Positions 1 through 7,234 of a stretch of 64,000 nt of DNA are shown here, in pieces. Source of the DNA: Arthrobacter luteolus NBRC 107841 (lineage in GTDB: Bacteria > Actinomycetota > Actinomycetes > Actinomycetales > Micrococcaceae); assembly GCF_001552075.1 (NCBI RefSeq), contig NZ_BCQM01000002.1:186001-250000 (forward strand). The letters are read 5' to 3'. Made by a program: the position numbers and the translations under genes. The first letter of the stretch is position 1. Every line of letters begins with the position of its first letter. The notes beneath the pieces were generated by a model that was given only the letters and a program-made list of their open reading frames with translations, ran no database searches and had not been told where the DNA came from.

Positions 1-273
1 GATGTGTTCACCATCAACCTCACCGGCCCGGAGACTCTTAGCGTCGCTGCCGTCGCACGCCGGTTCGGCCAACTTTTTGTGCGCGACGTCGAGCTGATCG
101 ATGAGCCAATGCCAACGGCACTGCTGAGCGACTCCAGGCGCTGCATGGCACTGTTTGGCTACCCGCCGATCACGGCTGACGCCTTGATCGAGCTGCAGGC
201 GGCGTGGGTCGAGGCCGGGCATCCAATGTCGGCAAAGCCGACCAAGTGGGCCGTCCGGGATGGCAAGTTCTGA
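1..273 (+). CDS. NAD-dependent epimerase/dehydratase-like protein, C-terminal fragment
   Basis: Only the last 90 codons are in the window; the frame is open to base 1, so the gene starts upstream. The residues NLTGPETLSVAAVARRFG and the following ALFGYPP segment resemble the C-terminal substrate-binding part of extended SDR nucleotide-sugar epimerases, where a 'tGpe..s' stretch precedes the last helices. The NAD-binding Rossmann part is not visible, so the family call rests on the tail alone. Its TGA overlaps the ATG of the next gene (TGATG), indicating translational coupling with the aldolase-like gene, and the three-gene set looks like sugar or sugar-acid catabolism. Substrate unknown. Confidence 0.55.
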   Translation, partial: DVFTINLTGPETLSVAAVARRFGQLFVRDVELIDEPMPTALLSDSRRCMALFGYPPITADALIELQAAWVEAGHPMSAKPTKWAVRDGKF

Positions 274-1337
274 TGCCGTCTGTCCTTGGCCTGCGCCCTG
301 AGGCAGCACGCACGCTGGCGCGTGGCGCGGTTATCCCAGCGCATCCACTTGCTCTGACGGCTGAGCGCCGTCTCGACGAACGCCGTCAGCGTGCCTTGAC
401 CCGGTACTACCTCGAAGCCGGCGCCGGAGGCGTCGCAGTAGGTGTGCACACCACGCAGTTCGAGATCCGCGACGCCGAGCATGTCCTCTTCGAGCCTGTG
501 CTGGCTCTCGCCGCAGAAGAGCTCGACGCCCACGGTGAAGCAGGCGTTCTGCGCATCGCGGGTGTCGCGGGGGGAACGGCGCAGGCAGTGGCAGAGGCCG
601 AGGTCGCACGGTCGCTCGGATACGACGCCGTCTTGGTGAGCCCGCGCGTCGAAGGCGCGGATAACCGGTTGCTCCTGGACCGGGCGGCGGCCGTGGGAGA
701 AGTGCTCCCCGTAATTGGCTTCTACCTCCAGACGGCGATCGGCGGGCCGGTGCTGGGGCGGGACTTCTGGCGCGACTTCGCGTCGATCCCGTCGGTGGTG
801 GCGGTCAAGGCCGCGCCGTTCGACCGCTATCGTACGCTCGAGCTGGTGAGGGGCGTCGCGGCGTCCGGCCGCGCGGACGAGATCGCGCTCTATACCGGCA
901 ACGACGACGCGATCATTACCGATTTGCTGACGGAGTTTCACGTCGACGCGCCTGATGGGCCGTGCACGCTCCGTTTCGCCGGGGGCCTCCTCGGCCAATG
1001 GGCGGTGGGGACCAAAGCTGCAGTTGCTCTGCTTGAGAAGGCCCATCAAGCCGCGGCCGGAGACGCCGGCTCACGCCGCGAGATGCTTCGTCTCTCTGCC
1101 GACCTTGTCGACTTCAATCAGGCGGTATTTGATCCTGCGAACGATTTCCACGGCGTTATCGCCGGGGTGCATGAAGTGCTCCGCCAGCAGGGCCTCCTCC
1201 AGGGCATCTGGTGCCTGAACCCCGAGGAGGGACTGTCGCCGGGGCAAGCGAAGGAGATCGAGCGCGTGCGTCTGGCATACCCCGAACTCAACGATGACAG
1301 CTTCATCTCGGAGAACCGGGATCGGTGGCTGCGGTGA
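273..1337 (+). CDS. Dihydrodipicolinate synthase family protein (class I aldolase-like)
   Basis: A 354-residue protein of the DHDPS/N-acetylneuraminate lyase TIM-barrel superfamily, which makes or cleaves C-C bonds with pyruvate-type substrates through a lysine Schiff base. Visible support: RYYLEAGAGGVAVGVHTTQFE near the N terminus, the barrel-strand segments GYDAVLVSP and VLPVIGFYLQ, and SVVAVKAAPF, whose Lys at about residue 179 sits where the Schiff-base lysine is expected. It is longer than ordinary DapA (about 290-300), so lysine biosynthesis is unlikely; a catabolic aldolase or dehydratase is the better guess. The ATG at 273 overlaps the upstream stop and gives the conserved N terminus; a start further upstream would run into the epimerase gene. 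Confidence 0.75.
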   Translation: MPSVLGLRPEAARTLARGAVIPAHPLALTAERRLDERRQRALTRYYLEAGAGGVAVGVHTTQFEIRDAEHVLFEPVLALAAEELDAHGEAGVLRIAGVAGGTAQAVAEAEVARSLGYDAVLVSPRVEGADNRLLLDRAAAVGEVLPVIGFYLQTAIGGPVLGRDFWRDFASIPSVVAVKAAPFDRYRTLELVRGVAASGRADEIALYTGNDDAIITDLLTEFHVDAPDGPCTLRFAGGLLGQWAVGTKAAVALLEKAHQAAAGDAGSRREMLRLSADLVDFNQAVFDPANDFHGVIAGVHEVLRQQGLLQGIWCLNPEEGLSPGQAKEIERVRLAYPELNDDSFISENRDRWLR

Positions 1338-1376
1338 GGGCGCTCCGGATTGTGCCTACCAGGATCGGCTAAGCGG

Positions 1377-2312
1377 ATGCGCGTCGCCTTCGTGGGGCTG
1401 GCGCACTCGCACCCGTATGCCGATGCCGGCAACCTCCTGGCGCTTGGGGGTGAGGTTGCCGGCGTGCACGACGTAGATGCAGCCGCAGCTGCGGATTTCG
1501 CGGATCGCTTTGGCGGGAGACCAGCATCCTCGATCGCCGCGCTCCTGCGCGTGCGCCCCGACGTCGTCATCGCGACGCCGCATCCCCATCAGGTATTGAC
1601 CGTCGCGTCCGCGCTGCGCGACGCCGGGACGCTCGCTTTCTTCAACAAGACGGTCGCCGCCACAGACGCAGCGATCAAGGGCTGGGAACGCTCGATCGCC
1701 GGTGCGGAACACCGAATCGGCACCTGCTCGGTGCTACGCTTCGCCCCGGCGCTCGAGGAGTTCGCCGACACGCTCGCGGGATCCGAGGTGCTCGCCGTGC
1801 GGGTCACGGCGCAGCACGATGCCGCAGGCTTCCGAACGGTGGGGCGGCGGTGGCAGGACGACCCAGGCTCAGGTGGAGGTACCGCAGTGACAGTGGGCGT
1901 ACACGCCTGGGAGCTGATCGACAAGGTGCTGCCCGGTGCCTGGATCGTAGACGGCACGGGCTGGACGTCCACGAAGGAGGACCAGCGAACCCTCTCGGAA
2001 GATGTGGCGGGCGTGGGCGTAAAGATGCGGACGCTCCCGGGGCGCTCCGTGCCTGTGCACGCCCTGATCTCCGGACTTCCAGGCAGCGATGCCTACGCGC
2101 TCGAGGTGCTTACGGACCGCGGTTACCACAACCTGTCGTTGGACATCACTACCGCTAACACCGCGCTCGGATTCCGGGGGCTCATACAACGCCTTGAAAC
2201 AGAAGTGCCGCTCGGCCGCGTTCCCGCGCCCTGGACCGAGTCCCACTTTGGGGTGCGCAATACGGTTCGCGCCGCAGCTATCGCCCGCAGCGACCTGTCC
2301 TCGAAACGCTGA
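1377..2312 (+). CDS. Gfo/Idh/MocA family oxidoreductase
   Basis: A 311-residue NAD(P)-dependent oxidoreductase. The N terminus MRVAFVGLAHSHPYADAG forms the Rossmann beta-alpha-beta turn, and RPDVVIATPHPHQ matches the family's 'pD.V.i.tP...H' element. The usual EKP motif is replaced by NKT (about residues 90-92), keeping the lysine but not the flanking Glu/Pro. A DPGSGGG segment and a following His (TVGVHAWELID) agree with the active-site helix of the family, where a histidine takes part in hydride transfer. It follows the aldolase-like gene by 39 bp and is probably co-transcribed with it. Likely a sugar or inositol-type dehydrogenase; the exact substrate cannot be read. The ATG at 1377 is chosen because it opens the Rossmann motif directly. 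Confidence 0.8.
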   Translation: MRVAFVGLAHSHPYADAGNLLALGGEVAGVHDVDAAAAADFADRFGGRPASSIAALLRVRPDVVIATPHPHQVLTVASALRDAGTLAFFNKTVAATDAAIKGWERSIAGAEHRIGTCSVLRFAPALEEFADTLAGSEVLAVRVTAQHDAAGFRTVGRRWQDDPGSGGGTAVTVGVHAWELIDKVLPGAWIVDGTGWTSTKEDQRTLSEDVAGVGVKMRTLPGRSVPVHALISGLPGSDAYALEVLTDRGYHNLSLDITTANTALGFRGLIQRLETEVPLGRVPAPWTESHFGVRNTVRAAAIARSDLSSKR

Positions 2313-2360
2313 CGGGACCCGGCCCTCTGACCCCGTTGAGTCGAGACCGAACTCCCGGAG

Positions 2361-3263
2361 TTATGACTGGCAGAGGCGGGCAGCCCACACCGTGCGGCTC
2401 CCACGCATCGAAAGGTCCGTGCGCCGGGCCAGGGACTGCGGGCCGTGCGGGTCCAGCAGCTGATCCAGGGTGGCCAGGTCCTCCGCGGACAGGGCCTCCT
2501 CGAGTCCGGTGCGCATGCGGGACAGGAAGGCCTGGGCGTTTTGGGCGATCAGTTCCGGTTTGCGCTCCGTGGCGTAGGCAAAGGTGCGCTGTCCGGCGAT
2601 CGCCATACCGGCCTGCTGTATCGCCGGTGCCCAATCCGGATGTGAGTTCCAGCCGGCAGCCGCGACGGCCGCATGGCAGCGCTGCTCCAGTCCCGGTGTG
2701 CCGAATCCCAGATCATCGGGGAGATACCGCGGCAGGGTATCCATTTCCACAACCACCAGCAGGCCCTCCGGTGCCAGTGTCCGGGAGATCCGGTCAAATA
2801 CGTGCGCAGGGTCGCTCATATGGTGCATTGAGGAGGCTGCCCAGACCAGATCAATGCCGGACAGCTGGGGCCAGCCGGTATCGAGATCCGACTGGAGGGT
2901 GGAGACCCGGTCCGAGAGCCCCTGGTTTTCCATCATTGCGGCCACCCGCTGCAGCATAAATTCGGACTGGTCCACTGCTACCACCTGGGCAGCGGGAAAG
3001 GTCCGGGCCAGCCCAAGGGTGCCGGTCCCGGTTCCCGCACCCAGGTCCAGGATGGTCGCCGGGTTTGGCTGATGGGCAGCGGTCCACTCGAAGATCTCCT
3101 GCAGATGCTCCTTCAATAAGAGGGCATCGAGGTCCAGCACCTCGGCCAGGCCGGACTCGTCACCGTGCTGGTGGTTATGGTGTCCACTCTGCTGCTGGCT
3201 GTGCTGGCTGTGCTGGCTGTGCTGGTGGGTCTGCCGGGAACCGTGCTGATGCGGGGATGTCAT
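2361..3263 (-). CDS. Class I SAM-dependent methyltransferase with His-rich N terminus
   Basis: A 300-residue protein. Residues 5-33 hold ten histidines in a Gln/Ser/His-rich tract (HQHSQHSQHSQQQSGHHNHQH), followed by a standard Rossmann methyltransferase: motif I ILDLGAGTGTG at 71-81, acidic end of strand 2 in VVAVDQSEFML, LVWAASSMHHM as motif II, and LLVVVEMDT as motif III. This pattern is typical of small-molecule methyltransferases of the UbiE/Methyltransf_25 type. The His tract could bind Ni, Zn, Co or Cu, suggesting a metal or metalloid substrate or metal-dependent control; that is inference. It is divergent from an XRE-cupin regulator 47 bp away, and a -10 box six bases before the ATG suggests a leaderless message. 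Confidence 0.8.
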   Translation of the reverse strand: MTSPHQHGSRQTHQHSQHSQHSQQQSGHHNHQHGDESGLAEVLDLDALLLKEHLQEIFEWTAAHQPNPATILDLGAGTGTGTLGLARTFPAAQVVAVDQSEFMLQRVAAMMENQGLSDRVSTLQSDLDTGWPQLSGIDLVWAASSMHHMSDPAHVFDRISRTLAPEGLLVVVEMDTLPRYLPDDLGFGTPGLEQRCHAAVAAAGWNSHPDWAPAIQQAGMAIAGQRTFAYATERKPELIAQNAQAFLSRMRTGLEEALSAEDLATLDQLLDPHGPQSLARRTDLSMRGSRTVWAARLCQS

Positions 3264-3297
3264 GGGTTAAGCCTAAACAAGACTTGCCATAGTCGAA
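3264..3297 (-). promoter_or_regulatory. Candidate promoter of the His-rich methyltransferase (leaderless)
   Basis: On the minus strand TTCGAC (3292-3297) is followed after 16 bp by TAGGCT (3270-3275), a good actinobacterial -10. Six bases (TAACCC) separate the -10 from the ATG, so transcription should begin at or next to the A of the start codon. No Shine-Dalgarno sequence is present. It overlaps the divergent promoter of the XRE-cupin gene. Confidence 0.5.
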
Positions 3298-3309
3298 TAC
3301 ACTCTTGCC
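3283..3309 (+). promoter_or_regulatory. Candidate -10 and direct-repeat operator of the XRE-cupin gene
   Basis: TACACT (3298-3303) lies seven bases before the ATG at 3311, consistent with a leaderless transcript. CTTGCC occurs at 3283-3288 and again at 3304-3309, 21 bp apart (two helical turns), flanking the -10 and lying between the two divergent -10 boxes. This is where an autoregulating XRE protein would be expected to sit. No convincing -35 was found. Confidence 0.35.
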
Positions 3310-3310
3310 T

Positions 3311-3901
3311 ATGACGCAAGATCTTCAGGACCTTTCCTTGGATACGGTAATCCGGCAGCGCATCAAGGGCCTGCGTCTGGCGAAGGGCTGGTCGCTGGAT
3401 GCCCTGGCTGCCCGCTGCTTCCTCAGTCCGTCAACCCTCAGCCGCATCGAGACCGGACACCGCAGGATTGCCCTGGACCAGCTGGTGCCGCTGGCCAAGG
3501 CGCTGGGGACCACGCTGGATCAGCTGGTGGAATCAAATGCGGATGACGACGTCGTGATCCGTGCCGAGCCACAACACCAGCGCGGCGTCACGACGTGGCT
3601 CCTCTCGCGGGAGCATTCGGCCAGCGGCACCACCGTGGCGAAGATGCGGATCACCGCGGAACGCTCAGCAGACGACGGCGGCCTGAGTGTCCACCCGGGG
3701 AGGGAGTGGTTCACTGTCCTGTCCGGCACCGTCAGCCTGATGCTCGGGGAGCGGACCATCCTGGTCCATGAAGGGCAGGCCGCGGAGTTCTCCACGATGG
3801 TGCCGCACCATGTCGGCGCGCATGAAGGCCCGGTGGAAATCCTGACGATTTTCGACCATGGCGGGGAAAAAGCACACCTGCACGCGCCCGCACGGTCCTG
3901 A
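3311..3901 (+). CDS. XRE-family transcriptional regulator with C-terminal cupin domain
   Basis: A 196-residue two-domain regulator. Residues about 13-66 form an XRE helix-turn-helix (RIKGLRLAKGWSLDALAARC then SPSTLSRIETGHR), and the C-terminal half is a cupin-2 barrel (SVHPGREWFTVLSGTVSLMLGERTILVHEGQAAEFSTMVPHHVGAHEG). HTH-cupin proteins are typically small-ligand-responsive repressors or activators. The start is the ATG at 3311; an in-frame TTG six bases earlier is less likely because the -10 box fits the ATG. Divergent pairing with the His-rich methyltransferase suggests that it regulates that gene and itself. The conserved cupin histidines could bind a metal, but the ligand is unknown. Confidence 0.85.
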   Translation: MTQDLQDLSLDTVIRQRIKGLRLAKGWSLDALAARCFLSPSTLSRIETGHRRIALDQLVPLAKALGTTLDQLVESNADDDVVIRAEPQHQRGVTTWLLSREHSASGTTVAKMRITAERSADDGGLSVHPGREWFTVLSGTVSLMLGERTILVHEGQAAEFSTMVPHHVGAHEGPVEILTIFDHGGEKAHLHAPARS

Positions 3902-3912
3902 TGCCCTAGTAA

Positions 3913-3936
3913 AGCTCACTTTACGTAAAGGTAGCT
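3913..3936. promoter_or_regulatory. Palindromic operator candidate upstream of the membrane protein/XRE pair
   Basis: A perfect 12-bp palindrome CTTTACGTAAAG (3919-3930) is flanked by AGCT on both sides (3913-3916 and 3933-3936), making a 24-bp imperfect dyad. A second dyad CTGTACAG (3940-3947) and the -35-like TTGACT (3936-3941) and TTGACA (3953-3958) follow directly. It lies about 55 bp before the membrane-protein ATG and is AT-rich against its surroundings. The likely ligand is the small XRE protein encoded by the second gene of the pair. Confidence 0.5.
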
Positions 3937-3989
3937 TGACTGTACAGTTTCCTTGACAGGGCATTTCCGTCTTTTCGAAGGGCAGTCAG

Positions 3990-4454
3990 ATGAGCACCAA
4001 GGTTCAGCGGACCAAATGGGGCCGTGCACGTTTTGGGGGCGGTGCCGCGGCATTGCTGAGCGCTTCCCTGATGGCCGGAATCCTCACAGCCGCCGGTTGC
4101 GGCGCACTGTTTAGCTGGCTGCGGAACGGTGAGAATCCGCTGATCGAGTTCGCCGTGATGGGGGCTGCTGTCCTACCGGTTGCAGCCGCACTTGCCTGGG
4201 CGGTGCTCGTTGACCGCTCGACCCTCGCCGGAGCAGTCGACAAACCTGAGGATTCCGTGGAGTCCTCCTGGTATGACAAAGCAGCGAGTGGTGCCTTTAC
4301 GGACATTCTGCTGGTTGCCGGGATCAGCTGTGCAGCAGTCGCATTTCTGGGGATTGAAGGCCCCGCCAGTCTGGTCCTTGCAGTCGTGATTCTCTTTTCC
4401 ATGCTGGATTTCGGTGCACGATACCTCTGGCTGAAAAAACTGGCGGGCGCATGA
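3990..4454 (+). CDS. Four-helix membrane protein paired with a small XRE regulator
   Basis: A 154-residue hydrophobic protein with four probable membrane helices (about residues 15-40, 50-70, 97-117 and 122-145) and no recognised catalytic motif. The ATG at 3990 has a reasonable GAAGGGC ribosome-binding site. Its last four bases (ATGA) overlap the start of a 63-residue XRE protein. This is the common two-gene module of a small multi-helix membrane protein plus a YozG-like HTH regulator, in which the membrane partner is thought to modulate the regulator. Function is otherwise unknown; the architecture is seen, the relationship is inferred. Confidence 0.7.
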   Translation: MSTKVQRTKWGRARFGGGAAALLSASLMAGILTAAGCGALFSWLRNGENPLIEFAVMGAAVLPVAAALAWAVLVDRSTLAGAVDKPEDSVESSWYDKAASGAFTDILLVAGISCAAVAFLGIEGPASLVLAVVILFSMLDFGARYLWLKKLAGA

Positions 4455-4642
4455 ATAACACGCTGCCCCAGCGCCGCCAGGAAATCGGGTGGTCCCAGCA
4501 GCGCCTGGCCGATGAACTCGGAGTCTCGCGCCAGACCATCATCTCCATCGAAAAGGGACGCTACGACCCCTCGTTGCCGTTGGCGTTCCGGCTGGCGGGC
4601 GTCTTCCACTGCCGGATCGAAGAGCTGTTCCTGCCGGAGTAG
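4451..4642 (+). CDS. Small XRE-type helix-turn-helix regulator
   Basis: A 63-residue protein that is almost entirely one HTH domain: RRQEIGWSQQRLADELGVSR, then QTIISIEKGRYDPSLPLAF. It belongs to the short XRE group (YozG/PBSX-repressor-like) that binds palindromic operators as a dimer. Translation is coupled to the upstream membrane-protein gene through an ATGA overlap. The palindrome at 3913-3936 is the obvious candidate site, implying autoregulation of the two-gene operon. Confidence 0.85.
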   Translation: MNNTLPQRRQEIGWSQQRLADELGVSRQTIISIEKGRYDPSLPLAFRLAGVFHCRIEELFLPE

Positions 4643-4709
4643 AGCATCCGAGCAGATCCAGTGTTACGGGCGGAAGGACAACACGATCCTCAAGTGAGAG
4701 GGTTTTGAT

Positions 4710-5765
4710 ATGCAAGAACCGCTGCTGAAGTCCCGCCTGCCGATCGCCGCTGCTCCCATGGCCGGCGGCCCAACGACGACGGCGCTGGCCCTCGCGGTGG
4801 CGGAAGCCGGAGGTTTTCCGTTCCTGGCCGGAGGGTACAAAACCCCGGAAGCCCTCGGCATGGAGATCAAACAGCTCCAGGCCAGCGGGCATCCGTTTGG
4901 GGTGAACCTCTTCGTACCAACGGACCCCACCGTCGATGAAGGTGCTTTCCGGAGCTACGCACGTGAGCTGCAGCCCGACGCCGGCCGATACGGTTTGACG
5001 CTCGACCCGCGGCCCGTGCAGGACGAGGATTTCTGGGACCAGAAGGTGGCCCTGCTGCTCCAGGACCCGGTGCCGGTGATTTCGCTGACCTTCGCCCTGC
5101 CCGAGCCGGCTGTCATCGCAGCGCTGCAGCGGGCAGGAAGCCGGATCCTCGCCTCCGTGACCACTGCGGGCGAAGCACAGCAGGCGGAGGCAGCCGGCGT
5201 TGACGGGCTGGTGGTGCAGGGTCCGTCCGCGGGAGGGCACAGTGCCACGTTCGCCCCGGAGCGCAGGATCGATCCGATCAGCACCGAAGACCTGGTCCGG
5301 ACGGTCCGCGCCGGAACCAGGCTGCCGATCATCGCCTCCGGCGGCATCGACGGTCCGGAGGCTCTCCGCGGGCTCCTGGATGCCGGCGCCGAAGCGGCCG
5401 CGGTGGGCACCCTGCTGCTCCTCGCCGATGAGGCCGGCACCTCACCAACGCACCGGACCGCACTGGCTGATACCGCCTACACCGAGACCGTCCTGACCCG
5501 TGCCTTCACCGGCCGCCCGGCCCGGGCCCTGCGCAACGGCTTCATTGACCGGCACGAGCAGCACGCACTGAATGCCTACCCCGCCGTCCATCACCTCACC
5601 CGTGCCCTGCGCCAGGCCGCCGGCAAAGCGGGGGACAGCGGCACACTGCACCTCTGGGCCGGCACCGGGTGGCGCAGCGCTTCGGGCGGGCCGGCCGCCG
5701 GCATCCTCGGGTGGCTGGCGGACGAACAGCCGCGGCCACCCGCGGCGGGGCTGCCGGGCACGTGA
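4710..5765 (+). CDS. Nitronate monooxygenase family protein
   Basis: A 351-residue FMN-dependent TIM-barrel enzyme of the NPD family that oxidises alkyl nitronates such as propionate-3-nitronate. Visible features are the N-terminal PIAAAPMAGGPTTTALALA segment, GGFPFLAGGYKTPE, the FMN-phosphate segment VQGPSAGGHSATF, and PIIASGGIDGPEALRGLLDAGAEAAAVGT near the C-terminal side. The SAGGH motif carries the histidine typical of class I enzymes. Length is normal. The ATG at 4710 has an AGAGGG Shine-Dalgarno-like stretch. It appears monocistronic; a physiological role in detoxifying plant or fungal nitronates is an inference. Confidence 0.88.
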   Translation: MQEPLLKSRLPIAAAPMAGGPTTTALALAVAEAGGFPFLAGGYKTPEALGMEIKQLQASGHPFGVNLFVPTDPTVDEGAFRSYARELQPDAGRYGLTLDPRPVQDEDFWDQKVALLLQDPVPVISLTFALPEPAVIAALQRAGSRILASVTTAGEAQQAEAAGVDGLVVQGPSAGGHSATFAPERRIDPISTEDLVRTVRAGTRLPIIASGGIDGPEALRGLLDAGAEAAAVGTLLLLADEAGTSPTHRTALADTAYTETVLTRAFTGRPARALRNGFIDRHEQHALNAYPAVHHLTRALRQAAGKAGDSGTLHLWAGTGWRSASGGPAAGILGWLADEQPRPPAAGLPGT

Positions 5766-5782
5766 GGGTGCAGCTTTGCTGA

Positions 5783-5827
5783 CCCGGCCGTAAAACAGCC
5801 AGCCGGGCTCGGTCCCCTCAACAGGGG
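5783..5827. terminator. Weak convergent hairpins after the nitronate monooxygenase gene
   Basis: CCCGGC (5783-5788) can pair with GCCGGG (5802-5807), and CCCCT (5814-5818) with AGGGG (5823-5827) over a four-base loop. They lie between two convergent genes. Neither is followed by a T tract, so termination is uncertain. Confidence 0.3.
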
Positions 5828-5830
5828 CCC

Positions 5831-6082
5831 CTACGTGTCCTCAGCGTTGGCGGTTGCCTCGATCCAGTCGATGACTTCATCTGAGTAGTACAGGCCGGCC
5901 TGGCCGCCGCCTTCCTCAGCAGGCACCTCGGCGGGCAGGGCTGCCGGTCCTCCCGCACGCAGGACTTCAGCTGCCACGCCGCCGGGCACAGCATCGCCGT
6001 TGTTGTTCATCAACCACGCGCGGGTGCCGGGTTCCAACCGTGACCACCACCGTTTGTTCACTGCCTGCTGGCCGCTGCTCAT
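5831..6082 (-). CDS. Hypothetical protein, 83 residues
   Basis: A short soluble protein beginning MSSGQQAVNKRWWSRLEPGTRAWL and ending DEVIDWIEATANAEDT. The NKRWWSRLEPGTRAWLMNN core and the terminal YYSDEVIDWIE look conserved rather than random, and the product has a normal small-protein composition. An upstream in-frame ATG would add 39 Pro-rich residues; the ATG at 6082 is preferred because GGGGAA lies just ahead of it and CATACT, a possible -10, lies six bases upstream. No domain or function recognised. Confidence 0.55.
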   Translation of the reverse strand: MSSGQQAVNKRWWSRLEPGTRAWLMNNNGDAVPGGVAAEVLRAGGPAALPAEVPAEEGGGQAGLYYSDEVIDWIEATANAEDT

Positions 6083-6173
6083 TTCCCCAGTATGGCCTGG
6101 TGCTCCGGGCACGGCACAGTGCTTAGCCGAAGGAACCGCCAGCAGCTGGAATGGTCTCCGCGGCGCAGGCGTC

Positions 6174-6232
6174 TTAGGCTGAAAGGGACGCTGCGGCACG
6201 CCGCAGCCGCCGGATCATTTGAAAGGACTCCC
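6174..6232 (+). promoter_or_regulatory. Candidate promoter and 5' UTR hairpin of the adenine deaminase gene
   Basis: TAGGCT (6174-6179) is a plausible -10, giving a start near 6186 and an untranslated leader of about 47 nt. CTGCGG (6191-6196) and CCGCAG (6201-6206) form a perfect six-base stem with a CACG loop just after that start. GAAAGGAC at 6221-6228 is the ribosome-binding site. No convincing -35 was found and any control role of the hairpin is unknown. Confidence 0.3.
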
Positions 6233-7234
6233 TTGAGCAAGCTGCCCTGCGCTGAACTCCACCTCCACATCGAAGGAACCCTGGAGCCGGAGCTGATCTT
6301 TGAACTGGCTGCCCGCAACGGCATCGAACTGCCGTATGCGGACCTCGATGAGCTTCGTGCCCGCTACGAGTTCACCGATCTGCAGTCCTTCCTGGACCTG
6401 TACTACGCCAATATGGACGTCCTGCGCACCGAAGCAGACTTCGCGGATATGACCCGCGCGTACCTGGCCCGGGCAGCCGCTGCCGGCGTCCGGCACGTGG
6501 AAATGATGGTCGATCCGCAGGCGCACCTGATCCGCGGCGTCGCCCTGGAAACCTGCATCAACGGTGTTGCCTCCGTCCTGGCGGTGTCCCAGGAGGAGTT
6601 CGGCATCTCCTCGGCCCTGATCGCCGCGTTCCTGCGGGACCGTTCGCCGGAAGAGGCTGCCGGGGTCCTCACCGACCTGCTGGCCATGAACGCCCCGATC
6701 ATCGGCATCGGCCTGGATTCAGCGGAGCTGGGCAACCCGCCGGAGAACTTTGTGCCGCTGTACGCGCAGGCACGTGCCGCCGGCCTGAAGCTGGTGGCCC
6801 ACGCGGGCGAAGAAGGCCCGTCGCACTACATCGAGCAGGCGCTGGACCTGCTGCTCGTGGACCGGATTGACCACGGGATCCGCTGCATGGATGACCCGGC
6901 TCTGGTCGAACGCCTGGAACGGGACCAGGTTCCGCTGACCATCTGCCCGCTGTCCAACGTCCGCCTGCAGGCTGTGGATGCACTGGAAAGCCACCCGCTG
7001 CCGCTGCTGCTGGAACAGGGACTGAACGTCTCCGTCAATTCGGATGATCCTGCCTATTTTGGCGGCTACGTTGACGACAACTTCGCCGTGCTCCGCGAGA
7101 CCTTCGATCTGAACCCCGCCCAGCTGGCCCAGCTGGCCGGCAACTCGATCACGGGTTCCTTCGCTTCCGCTGAACGCAAGGATGAGCTGCTGGCTGAGCT
7201 TGAGGCCTGGCTGCTGGTGCAGGGGACCGCTTAG
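6233..7234 (+). CDS. Adenine deaminase (adenosine deaminase superfamily)
   Basis: A 333-residue metal-dependent amidohydrolase. ELHLHIEGTLEPELIFELA carries the first HxH metal pair; VAHAGEEGP and IDHGIRC supply further histidines, and NSDDPAYFGGY holds the Asp pair. These segments, especially 'EGTLEPEL', 'HAGEEGP' and 'SDDPAYFGGY', match type 2 bacterial adenine deaminases (Aah1-like, such as Pseudomonas PA0148) better than true adenosine deaminase, so adenine to hypoxanthine is the preferred reaction; adenosine remains possible. The start is TTG at 6233 after GAAAGGAC; longer in-frame starts would include a hairpin and no conserved residues. It converges head-on with the permease gene with no gap. 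Confidence 0.82.
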   Translation: MSKLPCAELHLHIEGTLEPELIFELAARNGIELPYADLDELRARYEFTDLQSFLDLYYANMDVLRTEADFADMTRAYLARAAAAGVRHVEMMVDPQAHLIRGVALETCINGVASVLAVSQEEFGISSALIAAFLRDRSPEEAAGVLTDLLAMNAPIIGIGLDSAELGNPPENFVPLYAQARAAGLKLVAHAGEEGPSHYIEQALDLLLVDRIDHGIRCMDDPALVERLERDQVPLTICPLSNVRLQAVDALESHPLPLLLEQGLNVSVNSDDPAYFGGYVDDNFAVLRETFDLNPAQLAQLAGNSITGSFASAERKDELLAELEAWLLVQGTA

